Shown piece by piece: positions 7,962 to 16,777 of a stretch of 64,000 bases of DNA. How positions within the stretch are numbered: the first letter of the stretch is position 1; each line of letters opens with the position of its first letter. The DNA comes from Luteolibacter luteus (GTDB lineage: Bacteria; Verrucomicrobiota; Verrucomicrobiia; Verrucomicrobiales; Akkermansiaceae): contig NZ_CP051774.1 in NCBI RefSeq assembly GCF_012913485.1, forward strand, positions 3,038,001 through 3,102,000. Direction: 5' to 3'. Position numbers and translations under genes: made by a program. The notes beneath the pieces are model-generated. The model was not told the origin of the DNA. It did no database searches and was given only the letters and a program-made list of their open reading frames with translations.

Positions 7962-9287
7962 GTGCCGGAGCCGGTGCTGGCCCTGCTGATCTTCGTGATG
8001 GGGGTTTGGCTGTGGGACAATCATTTCGGAGCGGAGCAAGGCTACGAGGACGGGGCCTGCCGGATGGCGCTGGTGAAGATCGACCGCGATCTGCGCTTGG
8101 CGGAGGGCATGAAGAAGCTGCCTCCCATGGTGCGCTCCGCACTGCTGATCGACAGCGTTCCGAAGACGGTGGAAACGTCGATCCGGTCCTTGGCGGAGCT
8201 CGGGAAGGAAGGTGCCCTCGATCAGGAAGGAGCCTACGCGCTCGCGATTCTCGACGCGCTTCACAAAGGCCAGAATCCGACCCGCGGAGCCTTCAGCGAT
8301 CTCGGTTTGCCCGGGCCGCCGGATCCCCGCGTCATCATCGAGCGTGTCTCGGAAGGACGCGATGCGTGGTGGGACCGTGAATACCTGATGTCCTTCGGTG
8401 AATTTGGCAGCAGCGAGATCGTGCTGAAAGCCAGCCCTGCGGAAGAAGACGGCAGGAACCACGAGCTTGCCCTGCGCGTGGTCGTCACCCGTGGGGCGGT
8501 GTGGCTCTTCGCGATCATCGGCGTCTTTTTCATCCCCCGTACCTTCCGCTCCTACGGCCAGGCCCTGCGCTCGCGTCAAAGGGGGTATGTTGGCCAGTGG
8601 CCGCTCACCGTGGGCCTGGGTGTCTTCTTCCTCGCTTACCTCGCCTCGGTGGGATTCGAGAATCTGATCAGCCAGATCCTCCGGGGACTGCCGATCGAAG
8701 GAGCCGAACCCATTTACCTGGAGCCACCCGTGCTCGCGATTTTGGATTCCGCAGCTCGTTTCCTGCCGGCCTTGGTGGCGCTCGGTTTTCTTTTCCGGCG
8801 CGGCCGGCATGCGACGGATCGCCTCGGGCTTACGAGTCGTCCGGATCTCTTTCTGGTGCTCGGGACCTTCTCGCTGCTGACCATTGCCGACCAAATCCTC
8901 AAGTACGGGTTGGCGGATGCGATGCCGCCCGATCCCACCGGGGGTCTTTCGGAAGCAGAGGCCGGTGGATGGGGACTCGTCCTCGCGGTGCTTTCGGCCT
9001 GCATTGCCGCACCTATTGCGGAGGAAATTCTGTATCGCGGGGTTTTGTTCCGCTCCTTGGCGAATTGGATGCGCGTGCCCGCCGCCACCTTGATCTCGGC
9101 GGCGGTCTTCTCGGTCGTGCATTACCAGTACGGAGCTTACGGCCTGATTTCCGTGGGCATCCTCGGTGCCACCTGTTCCCTGTGTTACGCCGCGTCAGGA
9201 CGGCTTGCCACGGCGATCCTGCTGCACGTGCTGTACAATTTCGTGATCAAGGTGCCGGAGTGGATCGTCTATCATGCGCCGTTATGA
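7962..9287 (+). CDS. CPBP-family intramembrane metalloprotease (second, divergent copy)
   Basis: A 441-residue protein (GTG start at 7962) with an N-terminal membrane anchor (VLALLIFVMGVWLWDN). A helical extracytoplasmic region of about 150 residues comes next, then a multi-helix C-terminal half with the CPBP motifs EEILYRGVLFRSL (about residue 350), FSVVHYQYGAYGL (about 385) and LLHVLYNFVIKV (about 423). The frame stays open upstream to 7884 and the peptide there (NPYRQILRRH) looks coding, but it contains no ATG, GTG or TTG; translation may start earlier at a rare codon, or the N-terminus may be frameshifted. The kinase gene begins 63 bp after its stop. Confidence 0.8.
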   Translation: MPEPVLALLIFVMGVWLWDNHFGAEQGYEDGACRMALVKIDRDLRLAEGMKKLPPMVRSALLIDSVPKTVETSIRSLAELGKEGALDQEGAYALAILDALHKGQNPTRGAFSDLGLPGPPDPRVIIERVSEGRDAWWDREYLMSFGEFGSSEIVLKASPAEEDGRNHELALRVVVTRGAVWLFAIIGVFFIPRTFRSYGQALRSRQRGYVGQWPLTVGLGVFFLAYLASVGFENLISQILRGLPIEGAEPIYLEPPVLAILDSAARFLPALVALGFLFRRGRHATDRLGLTSRPDLFLVLGTFSLLTIADQILKYGLADAMPPDPTGGLSEAEAGGWGLVLAVLSACIAAPIAEEILYRGVLFRSLANWMRVPAATLISAAVFSVVHYQYGAYGLISVGILGATCSLCYAASGRLATAILLHVLYNFVIKVPEWIVYHAPL

Positions 9288-9350
9288 ATTGCATGCAGGG
9301 CTTCAACCCGCCAAATCCATTGGCGACCGCTTTTTCCAAGTAGATTTCCG

Positions 9351-10526
9351 ATGAGTTCTTCGTTCGAAGCCCCGACGCTGGAAGCCCTCGCCGAGCTTTT
9401 GCCCGCGTATGAGTTCGACTCCTTCATTGCACAGGGAGGCATGGGCGCGGTGTACCTGGCCCGTCAGAAAGCGCTCGATCGCGATGTGGCGATCAAGATC
9501 CTGCCGCGCGAACTCGGGGACGATCCGGAATTCCGCAAGTCATTCGAAACCGAGGCCAAGGCGATGGCCCGCCTCAATCACCCGAACCTCATCGGGGTGT
9601 ACGACTCCGGCGACTTGGATGGCATGCTCTACATCGTGATGGAGTATGTGAACGGGAAGTCCCTCTATCACTCCGCCTACAACCTTGCCGTCGATCCGCC
9701 CCAGGCGGCGGCGATCGTGAAGGGCATCTGCGATGGCCTCGCCCACGCGCACGAGAACGGCGTGATCCATCGCGATATCAAGCCGGCGAACATTCTGCTC
9801 ACCCACAAGGCGGAACCCAAGATCGGCGACTTCGGCCTCGCGCGTCGTGCCGATGCGGATCATCCGGGCCTGATCATGGGCACGCCGGGCTACACCGCAC
9901 CCGAGATCTACGATGATCCGGAGCATGCCAGCCAGAAAACGGATATCTATGCGGTGGGTGTGATTCTTTACGAACTCCTCACCGGCCATCGTCCGGAAGA
10001 TGACGAGGAGTTGCCCGCGCCCTCCACGGTGGTGGGCTGCGACAAGAAGCTCGATAAGATCTGGGCCAGGGCGACTGCCCGCAATCCGCGGGAGCGCTAC
10101 GATAGCGCCGAGCAAATGGCGATCGATCTCCAAGGCTGGGCGATCCCTGATCCGCCGACCCAGGCGCTACGGACCATGCAGCGGCCGCCGCGGGTGGCCG
10201 GGGCGCGTCCGGGAGCCGCCGTGCCCCAGCGTCGCGCGGCCCACGTGCCGGTCGTGCACAAGAAGAAGAAGAGCGATACCGATTGGGGTCTGCTCGTTCA
10301 TATCCTTGTCGTGGCCGTGGTAGTTGGCGCGCTCTTCTACGGCTGGAAAGCCTACCAGAAGGCAAAGGCCGCGAAGGAAAAGCCAGCTCCGGAGAAGGTC
10401 GAGAAAGTCGAGCCGAAGGGTGCGACACCGGCTCCTCCGGCACCAGCGTCCGAGAAAAAGCCGGAAGCTCCGGCTCCGCTGCCGCCGCCCTTGCCGCCTT
10501 CGATCAATCCGCCGCCGACACGCTGA
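9351..10526 (+). CDS. Hanks-type Ser/Thr protein kinase with C-terminal membrane anchor
   Basis: A 391-residue kinase. The catalytic domain (about residues 20-275) has the glycine loop FIAQGGMGAVY, the ATP-binding lysine in DVAIKILPRE, the catalytic loop HRDIKPANILL (about 139), the metal-binding DFGLA (about 160) and GTPGYTAPE in the activation segment; all key residues are present. After a basic stretch comes one membrane helix (LLVHILVVAVVVGALFYGW, about 313-332) and an outer tail rich in Pro, Lys and Glu ending in PPPLPPSINPPPTR. There is no PASTA or lectin sensor. The catalytic domain is highly similar to that of the kinase at 13114-16224, an evident paralogue. Confidence 0.92.
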   Translation: MSSSFEAPTLEALAELLPAYEFDSFIAQGGMGAVYLARQKALDRDVAIKILPRELGDDPEFRKSFETEAKAMARLNHPNLIGVYDSGDLDGMLYIVMEYVNGKSLYHSAYNLAVDPPQAAAIVKGICDGLAHAHENGVIHRDIKPANILLTHKAEPKIGDFGLARRADADHPGLIMGTPGYTAPEIYDDPEHASQKTDIYAVGVILYELLTGHRPEDDEELPAPSTVVGCDKKLDKIWARATARNPRERYDSAEQMAIDLQGWAIPDPPTQALRTMQRPPRVAGARPGAAVPQRRAAHVPVVHKKKKSDTDWGLLVHILVVAVVVGALFYGWKAYQKAKAAKEKPAPEKVEKVEPKGATPAPPAPASEKKPEAPAPLPPPLPPSINPPPTR

Positions 10527-10639
10527 AACAGGTGGGCGCAGGGCCGAGCTGGCCCTGCTTGGAAAGCCTGCACCGGACGCGTGTCTTTCGGGCGATCGGG
10601 ATTCAGCCTCTTCAGGAAGGCCGCGGAAAAGGCGGAATG

Positions 10640-11815
10640 TCAGTTGGCTGCCTTCTTCATCCGGGCTTCCAAGGCTTTCTGCCCCGAGCTTCTGACCTTC
10701 GGATCGCTGAATTGGCCGATCCATTGGCTAGCCGACTCGTACTCGCCGGAGTCCATGGCCATTCTGAAATAGCCGGAGGCCACGGCATCTCTCTTGGCAG
10801 GAGTCAGGGATGAAGAGTTGTGGTTATACCACGCTGCGGCCGCATCTGCATCAGCGATCAGCCATGCCTTTACCGCGTTACTTGCGTCCAGGATGCCCTG
10901 CTTTCCCTCACCTTTCAGTGCCGTGGACATGGCAGCTTCGGGGTTCTTCCGTACCAACTCCCCGAGGAGCTGGCTGCGGTAGATCTGGAGCTGATTCTTG
11001 GGGTCGCCTAGATCCTTGATCTGGTTCATGGCCTCCAATTTGTCGGCCGGCTCCATGAGATTTCCGTTCTTCATGATCTCCACCATGATGTCGGGGGTGA
11101 GGAGCTTGTTCTGGTAGGCAGACACGACGGTCTCCATCCTCTTTTTCTGGGCACTCAAGTCCGAGGTTCCCGCGTCGTAGAGATAAACCTGAAGGAGAGG
11201 GGATAGGGACCGGGCCATCCCGTTCTTCCACATCCCTTGTTCTTCCAAGGTTTTCGAGAATGCCCGGAACTCGGGGGAAGAAAGATAGCCCACGAGTTCT
11301 TCGGGGGCATGGCGCTTGCAGAGGCCGTCGAGTCCGGTGTTGATCTCCGCTGCGTTGTTCAAGTCCTTGAACTTCGCGAAAAGCTCTTGGTCAGAGAGAG
11401 GGGCGGCTTTGAAGAATGCTTCTAGCTGCCAGCTCCGGGCCTGTCCCAATCCTTGGTCGATCAATTTCCACGCTTCCTCGGGGTGCCCCGCTGCGCACAA
11501 CTCGGCGATGATCTCGCTGGAAACCCGGGCCCGTTCCCTAATATCGATGATCAGTTTGGCATCTGCCAGCCGTTTGGCGGCTTCTTCCGGAGTCAGCGGT
11601 GGTTTCCGGAGATTCGGCCGCGGGCGCTTGGTGTCAGACCTCCCCGCCATTCCCTCGGTGGAGCCTCCCGTCGGCGCTCCCCCGGAGATTTGACTGGCGG
11701 TGCTGCCATGATCTCCCGTGGATGCCGGGGATTTCGTTCCAACATAAATCGCCCAGCCAGCGATGGTTGCAACAAGGACGAGGATCGAGCCCCGTTTGAT
11801 GAATTTCGCAGTCAT
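10640..11815 (-). CDS. membrane-anchored helical-repeat protein of unknown function
   Basis: A 391-residue protein with an N-terminal anchor or uncleaved signal (ILVLVATIAGWAIYVG), then a Ser/Gly/Pro-rich linker to about residue 75. The remainder is mostly helical, with Ala-rich repeats such as GHPEEAWKLIDQGLGQARS and DADAAAAWYNHNSSSL. This pattern, with paired AAAW-like motifs, is common in exported Verrucomicrobiota proteins of unknown role. The gene faces the upstream kinase gene (113-bp gap) and lies downstream of a Tat-exported protein gene on the same strand, with a hairpin between the two. I cannot assign a function. Confidence 0.7.
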   Translation of the reverse strand: MTAKFIKRGSILVLVATIAGWAIYVGTKSPASTGDHGSTASQISGGAPTGGSTEGMAGRSDTKRPRPNLRKPPLTPEEAAKRLADAKLIIDIRERARVSSEIIAELCAAGHPEEAWKLIDQGLGQARSWQLEAFFKAAPLSDQELFAKFKDLNNAAEINTGLDGLCKRHAPEELVGYLSSPEFRAFSKTLEEQGMWKNGMARSLSPLLQVYLYDAGTSDLSAQKKRMETVVSAYQNKLLTPDIMVEIMKNGNLMEPADKLEAMNQIKDLGDPKNQLQIYRSQLLGELVRKNPEAAMSTALKGEGKQGILDASNAVKAWLIADADAAAAWYNHNSSSLTPAKRDAVASGYFRMAMDSGEYESASQWIGQFSDPKVRSSGQKALEARMKKAAN

Positions 11816-11843
11816 GGCAGGAAATGGCGGATGCTAATAAGAA

Positions 11844-11879
11844 GCCACCCGCGAAACCAAGTGAGGTTTCACGGGTGGC
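11844..11879 (-). terminator. stem-loop, probable terminator of the Tat-exported protein gene
   Basis: A 15-bp, nearly perfect inverted repeat (GCCACCC...GGGTGGC with GAAACC/GGTTTC inside) around a 6-nt loop. On the minus strand it is followed by CTTCTTATT, a weak T-rich tail. It lies 35 bp after the stop of the gene at 11914-12378. Confidence 0.6.
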
Positions 11880-11913
11880 ATGTCAATTCTGTAGCCTTGG
11901 TAAGAGCCTGCCT

Positions 11914-12378
11914 TTAGAACGACCAGAAGCCGCCAGTGGGGCAATTGGGGTTCAGGCAGCGATACCAGTGTCGACCCTGAGAGTCCATGGAAGTGGTTTC
12001 CTCGGAGTTCTCATGGGTGCAAAGTGGATCCTTCGGCGGTTCCGGGGGTTCCGGGGGTTCGGGCGGCTCCGGTGGGTTCGGCGGGGTGGTCGAAGGAGGC
12101 ACAGTCGACGGTGGATCGTCGTCGCCGAAGATACTGTCCCACAAGTCGCTAATCGCATCGCCGATTTCATCGAGGATTTCGCTGGTAGGGACGTACGGGC
12201 TTTGTCCATGGACGCGCTGGGTTCCAATGCCGGCAGCGACCAAGGCTGCAACGGTCGCTCCGCCGCTGCGCCTGAGGAAGGAGCGGCGGGAAAGCGAAGA
12301 CATGGGTTCCAAATCGCCAGTCGAGCTCGGAGAGCTGCCCTTTGGGTCAAAGGGCGGTGGCACCAAAAACGGATTCAT
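11914..12378 (-). CDS. small Tat-exported protein with proline spacer and Cys-rich tail
   Basis: A 154-residue protein from the ATG at 12378 (an alternative start at 12303 begins MSSLSRRSFLRRSGG). The twin-arginine signal SRRSFLRR plus the hydrophobic stretch ATVAALVAAGIG predicts folded export. An acidic segment (ILDEIGDAISDLWDSIFGDD) follows, then a Pro/Glu repeat spacer (PEPPEPPEPPEPP) and a short C-terminus with three cysteines in CTHENSEE...WYRCLNPNCPTGG that could form a small metal knuckle. The open frame extends upstream of 12378, but that part does not look like protein. No family is recognised. Confidence 0.6.
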   Translation of the reverse strand: MNPFLVPPPFDPKGSSPSSTGDLEPMSSLSRRSFLRRSGGATVAALVAAGIGTQRVHGQSPYVPTSEILDEIGDAISDLWDSIFGDDDPPSTVPPSTTPPNPPEPPEPPEPPEPPKDPLCTHENSEETTSMDSQGRHWYRCLNPNCPTGGFWSF

Positions 12379-13113
12379 GTTTCTATAGGAGGTTTCTTTT
12401 CGTGGGTTAGGAGATAACCAGTCAAACGCAGTTAGATGAGGCATGCGGAGACGGACAAGTAAAAACTCCAGACAAGTGCTCGGGTATGATTTCTGGCCTC
12501 TATCCTTTGGCTCCGGAAGTAAAGGCGGTTGGACGCCCCCTCGCTGCCTCTCAGCCGGTGAAATCAACGACCGTCTTCTGCACGCACGGGGAAGCCGGAA
12601 CTTATCTGCGGCAGGACTGATAACAGGAGATTTTCCAAAGTGGGGCTGCCCAGAAGCGCTGGGTGCCGGGATGACCTGTTCGAAAAGGCCGGGGCCCGGG
12701 ATCGCGAAGGCTTTCGCGCGCAAGTTATCCGTCGCGGAGATCCACGGACGCCGGGCTATCCAAGGGGTAATAGGGCAGCCATTGGGGCAAACCAACCCGG
12801 AGGATGAAAATCCCGGGCAAGCTTGTGAAACAAGCGGGCCTCGCGGGCGTATCTGCAGGTGGCAAATTTGACCCGCATCATGGTGAACATTCCCGCAGCT
12901 TTTTCGTCTGAGGGTACTGCGGTTCCTTCTCCGGCACGGAAAATGCACGCTTCTGCTTAATCTCTCCCAAGAAATCTTCGGACCCCGTGTCATCTGTGTG
13001 AAGATTTGATGAATGTGCGACTGAACTATTGCGTCGTGTCGTTATGAAATGAGGCCCGCGTTCCACTAGCCAATAGTGAGCGGGTTTGATACCTCGAAAC
13101 GCCCTTCCCTTCC
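12379..13113. other. 735-bp intergenic region with hairpins, no recognised gene
   Basis: Open frames on both strands read as non-protein. The 12600-12850 part contains local stem-loops, for example CCCAG/CTGGG at 12649-12663 and GCTTGT/ACAAGC with a GAA loop at 12821-12835, so a structured RNA or leader is conceivable. I compared it by eye with RNase P RNA, tmRNA, 6S RNA and cobalamin, TPP and c-di-GMP riboswitches and found no match. The promoter of the kinase gene at 13114 should lie at its right end. Confidence 0.4.
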
Positions 13114-16100
13114 ATGAGCGCCGACTCCTTCCAAGCTCCTTCTCTCGAACATCTTGCCGAGCTCCTGCCGGCCTATGATTTCGAGGCATTTATCGCCCAA
13201 GGCGGCATGGGTGCCGTGTACAAGGCGCGCCAGCGCAGCTTGGACCGGGATGTTGCGATCAAGATCTTGCCGCGCGAACTTGGTGCAGACCCCGAGTTCC
13301 GCCAGTCTTTCGAGACCGAGGCAAAGGCGATGGCCCGTCTCAACTACCCCAATCTTATCGGCGTCTATGACTTCGGGGATGTAGAGGGTATGCCCTATAT
13401 CGTCATGGAATACGTGAACGGGAAGTCCCTGTTCCATTCCGCCTACAATACGGCGATCGAGCCGGTACAGGCGGTTACCATCGTGAAGGCGATTTCCGAC
13501 GGTCTCGCGCACGCCCACGAAAACGGGGTGATCCACCGCGATATCAAGCCGGCGAATATTCTTCTCACCCCGAAGGCGGAGCCGAAGATCGGTGATTTCG
13601 GCTTGGCACGCCCGGCGGGCTCGGGTGGCTCCGGGATTCTCATGGGTACTCCGGGCTACGCGGCTCCGGAGATCATGCGCCACCCCGACCACGCGGATCG
13701 CCGTTCGGACCTCTTCGCACTCGGCGTCATCCTCTACGAACTTCTGATCGGGCGTTGCCCGCCCTACGAATATCAGCCGCCCGCTTCCACCGTGTCCGGA
13801 TGCGATCCGGCATTGGACCGCATTTGCGAAAAAGCCATGCATCCGGTGGCGGATCTCCGCTACCAGAGCGCAGAGGCCTTTTCCGCGGCGCTGGACGAGT
13901 GGCTGCGAAAGGCGACCGGTGCTGCGGCCGCGGCTGCCACGCCTGCGCCTGCCGGACGCCGTGTCCGGCGTGTGGGTGCCATGATGGGTGGCGGTTCTTC
14001 ATCGTATGAGCCCGCGGACAGTGGTTCCGGCGGCATGGTCAAGGGGCTGCTCCTGACGGCAGCTGCCGTCGTGATCGCCGCGGTGGGATGGAACAAGTAT
14101 CAGGGCATGGAGACCCAGAAGGCCCAGCTGCAGGCCCAAGCCAATCAAGCCGCGCAGAACGCGCAGGCTTCGAAGCCTGTTGCCGATAAGCCGCAGGATT
14201 CCGCCTTGCCGGTGAAGCCGAAGGCCGAGCGCGAGAAGCCTGCGGAGTCTCCGCTGAAATCCCTCGAACGCCTGAAGTCGAATCTTGCCGCGGGCAAGCG
14301 TGGTGAAATGCCTTCCGGCAGCATCGCGATGAATGGCACCGACATTCTCGTTGTCCCCACGCCTATGTCATGGGCGGCGGCCACTGCCTTTGCCGAAGCA
14401 CATGGCGGGCATCTCTTCGTGGTTACCGGGGACAAGGATCTCGACAAGCTCGCAGCGCTCGTGCCTGCCGGGGAATCGGGTGCCGATCCGGGTCTCTGGC
14501 TCGGCGTCGGCCGCGTGGGCAAGGACGGCTGGTCATCGATGAATGGCAGCGAATGGACTGCCACCTCGAAGCCCGTCGGCGCTGGCTCCTTTGCCGTCCT
14601 TGATGGCGAAGGCGTGGTGAAAGCCCGCGAAGCGGTGGACCGCTATCCCTTCATTATCCAGTGGGAGAAGGACGGATCGAATCCGGCGAGCGTGGCCGCG
14701 ATGCTGCGCCGCACGGGTGAGAGCATCGCCGAGGGCAAGCCCGCCTTCCCGCCGGGGACGCTTTCCTATGAAGGACACCTGATCTATCTTGCCCCGATCG
14801 AAGCCAGCGCGAAGCAGGCGGAGGAATTTGCGGAGCAGGCCCACGGTCATCTCGTGATCCTCGATAACGAGGAGAAGAATGCCTGGCTTGATGACAAGCT
14901 GTCTTCCTTCAACTCGAAGGGCGCCTTTTGGATCGGGGCGAAGAAGGAAAACGACCAGTGGAAGTGGAACAAGGAGGTGCCGTGGGAGTTCACCCAGTGG
15001 GCGGATGAAACCCAGGTGGATGGCCTTGGCACCTACGTGAAGTTTTCTCCCGGCTCTGGCTGGATGACCGCCTATCGCGACGACTTTGCTCCGGGCTTCA
15101 TCGTGGAGTGGACGGCTTCCGGAGCCAGTTCCAGTGGAGGTGATGCCGGTGCCCCGGAGGTGCCGCTGACCTTGCCTCCCGCGATCGTGGAACTTGAGGA
15201 GAAGGCGAAGAGCCTGCTCGCGAACCATGATAAGAAGCGCCAGGCCGATCTCGCGAAGAATGCGAAGGACTTTGCGTGGCAGATCGACACGTGGTTCGGC
15301 GACCTCAGCAAAAACGAGCAATCCACTTGGAAAGAGCACGTCGGAAAGCTGAAGGAGCGTGCCCAGAGCGGCCGTGTGCCGGAGAAGGTCACGGGCATCC
15401 GTCTCTCCGAGCGCATGGCGAAGATCGTCGAGTATTGCTCGCAAAAGCAGGCGACCATCGATGCTGCCTTCAAGGCGGAGGCAAAGAAGATCCGCGATGC
15501 CTACGTTACCCGGGTGAATGACGCGATGAGCAAGGCCGCCAACGAGGAGGAGAAGCGCTCGCTGGAATCCCGTATCAAGCTTTCGGCCGATCTCGACCAG
15601 TGGCTGAAGGGCGTCGGAAATGCCGAGAGCGGCGTGGTTTCACGCGACACGCTGGCAATCACCGATCCGGTCGTGGGCCGCTGGAAGTGGATCCACGATG
15701 AGGTCATCGATGTCCGTGCCGATGGCACCGTAACCAATGAGATAAACAGCATGAAGGGCACTTGGTCCCTTGATAAGGGCAAGTATGTCTTCACTTGGGA
15801 CGGTGGAAACTGGGTCGACACCCTGATGCTTTCTCCGGATGGGGAGGCGCTTACGGGCAAGAACCAGAACGGCGATACGATCTCGGGTGATCGCATGGCC
15901 GCAAAGAAACCGGCCGGAAGCAGTAATCCCTTTGGAACGCCGACCATGGAATCGGCCAATGTCGACCCGATCGTTGGTCCTTGGAAATGGGGTGGTGGTC
16001 CGCGTGCGACCTATACCTTCAACGAGGACGGCACAGTCCGCGTCGGTAGCGGCCGGGGAACTTGGAAGTGCGTCTCGAAGGCTGGAAGCAAGCGGGAGTA

Positions 16101-16224
16101 TCGCGTGACCTGGGGTTCCCAAGGAATCGTGGATACCGTGGTGATCCAAGATAAGAAGCCGGACTACTTCGAAGGCACGAATAGCAACGGCCTGAAGATC
16201 TGGGCGGACCGCATTGCTCAGTAA
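13114..16224 (+). CDS. Ser/Thr protein kinase with extracytoplasmic C-type-lectin-like modules
   Basis: A 1036-residue single-pass receptor-like kinase. The cytoplasmic catalytic domain (about residues 22-270) is complete: FIAQGGMGAVY, AIKILPREL, HRDIKPANILL (about 140) and DFGLARPAG (about 160). A membrane helix (LLLTAAAVVIAAVGW) lies near 313-327. The outer part has two C-type-lectin-like units: MSWAAATAFAEAHGGHLFVV to about 525, and ASAKQAEEFAEQAHGHLVIL to about 670, with WIGAKKENDQWKW and FIVEW strands. A long charged helical region (about 685-840) and two tandem beta-rich repeats follow (VVGRWKW... about 852-930 and IVGPWKW... about 953-1035). The layout suggests sensing of an external ligand with phosphorylation inside. 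The gene overlaps the convergent globin gene by 7 bp. Confidence 0.92.
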   Translation: MSADSFQAPSLEHLAELLPAYDFEAFIAQGGMGAVYKARQRSLDRDVAIKILPRELGADPEFRQSFETEAKAMARLNYPNLIGVYDFGDVEGMPYIVMEYVNGKSLFHSAYNTAIEPVQAVTIVKAISDGLAHAHENGVIHRDIKPANILLTPKAEPKIGDFGLARPAGSGGSGILMGTPGYAAPEIMRHPDHADRRSDLFALGVILYELLIGRCPPYEYQPPASTVSGCDPALDRICEKAMHPVADLRYQSAEAFSAALDEWLRKATGAAAAAATPAPAGRRVRRVGAMMGGGSSSYEPADSGSGGMVKGLLLTAAAVVIAAVGWNKYQGMETQKAQLQAQANQAAQNAQASKPVADKPQDSALPVKPKAEREKPAESPLKSLERLKSNLAAGKRGEMPSGSIAMNGTDILVVPTPMSWAAATAFAEAHGGHLFVVTGDKDLDKLAALVPAGESGADPGLWLGVGRVGKDGWSSMNGSEWTATSKPVGAGSFAVLDGEGVVKAREAVDRYPFIIQWEKDGSNPASVAAMLRRTGESIAEGKPAFPPGTLSYEGHLIYLAPIEASAKQAEEFAEQAHGHLVILDNEEKNAWLDDKLSSFNSKGAFWIGAKKENDQWKWNKEVPWEFTQWADETQVDGLGTYVKFSPGSGWMTAYRDDFAPGFIVEWTASGASSSGGDAGAPEVPLTLPPAIVELEEKAKSLLANHDKKRQADLAKNAKDFAWQIDTWFGDLSKNEQSTWKEHVGKLKERAQSGRVPEKVTGIRLSERMAKIVEYCSQKQATIDAAFKAEAKKIRDAYVTRVNDAMSKAANEEEKRSLESRIKLSADLDQWLKGVGNAESGVVSRDTLAITDPVVGRWKWIHDEVIDVRADGTVTNEINSMKGTWSLDKGKYVFTWDGGNWVDTLMLSPDGEALTGKNQNGDTISGDRMAAKKPAGSSNPFGTPTMESANVDPIVGPWKWGGGPRATYTFNEDGTVRVGSGRGTWKCVSKAGSKREYRVTWGSQGIVDTVVIQDKKPDYFEGTNSNGLKIWADRIAQ

Positions 16225-16589
16225 GGACGATTCTTGAGGAAGTCCGCGACTTGCTCGAAGAATGGCGACAACACGGCACGCGCCTCCGGGCTCGTGCCGC
16301 ATTCGTCCATGGAGGCTTCCATCAGCTCCACCCAGCGCTTGGCGTGCATGGTACCGATTGCGAAGGGATGGCGCATGCGCAGCCGCGGGTGGCCGCGGTC
16401 CTCGATGTAGTCCGTGTGGCCGAGGAAGCGGAACTGGAAGAATTCCCGTAGCCGCTTCTCGGCACCTTCCCAGTCATCGGGCGGGTACAGCGGGCCGATC
16501 AGGTCATCGGTTTTCATCCGCCGGTAAAAGGCGGCCACCATTGCGGCCAGACCTTCCGCGCCCACTTCGCGGGCCACGATTTCTTCCAT
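16218..16589 (-). CDS. truncated hemoglobin (2/2 globin)
   Basis: A 123-residue globin that binds heme and oxygen or nitric oxide. From the ATG at 16589 (MEEIVAREVGAEGLAAMVAAF) it has the usual short length and the family pattern: Phe/Tyr/Arg in AAFYRRMKTDDLIGPLYP, the E-helix region FFQFRFLGHTDYIEDRGHPRLRM's tail, and the proximal-histidine region RHPFAIGTMHAKRWVELM, where one His near 80-90 is the heme ligand. Starting further upstream would add a non-globin leader and run into the divergent gene at 16778, so the internal ATG is preferred. It could serve NO detoxification or oxygen handling; the sequence does not decide. Confidence 0.85.
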   Translation of the reverse strand: MEEIVAREVGAEGLAAMVAAFYRRMKTDDLIGPLYPPDDWEGAEKRLREFFQFRFLGHTDYIEDRGHPRLRMRHPFAIGTMHAKRWVELMEASMDECGTSPEARAVLSPFFEQVADFLKNRPY

Positions 16590-16777
16590 CGATTCCACGC
16601 CCGGGTGATCGCACCGGACGGGCCCTTTGCCAAAGGAAATTGGCGAGACGATGCGGGCATACCCGGGACCGCAAGCCACCGGGCTCGCCTGAGTGGTCGG
16701 GCACCCAGGTGGAACGAGTTGAGAAAGTTCCTGTTCCTTAAAAGCTTCACCCGGCGAGCACCCGTATCCTAGCCTCC

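Noticed and set aside
12600-12850. Possible RNase P RNA, 6S RNA, tmRNA or riboswitch
   Set aside because: None of the conserved core sequences of these families was found on either strand.
12443-12871. 142-residue open frame in the gene-free region
   Set aside because: Composition is not protein-like and no motif or ribosome site was seen; kept as intergenic.
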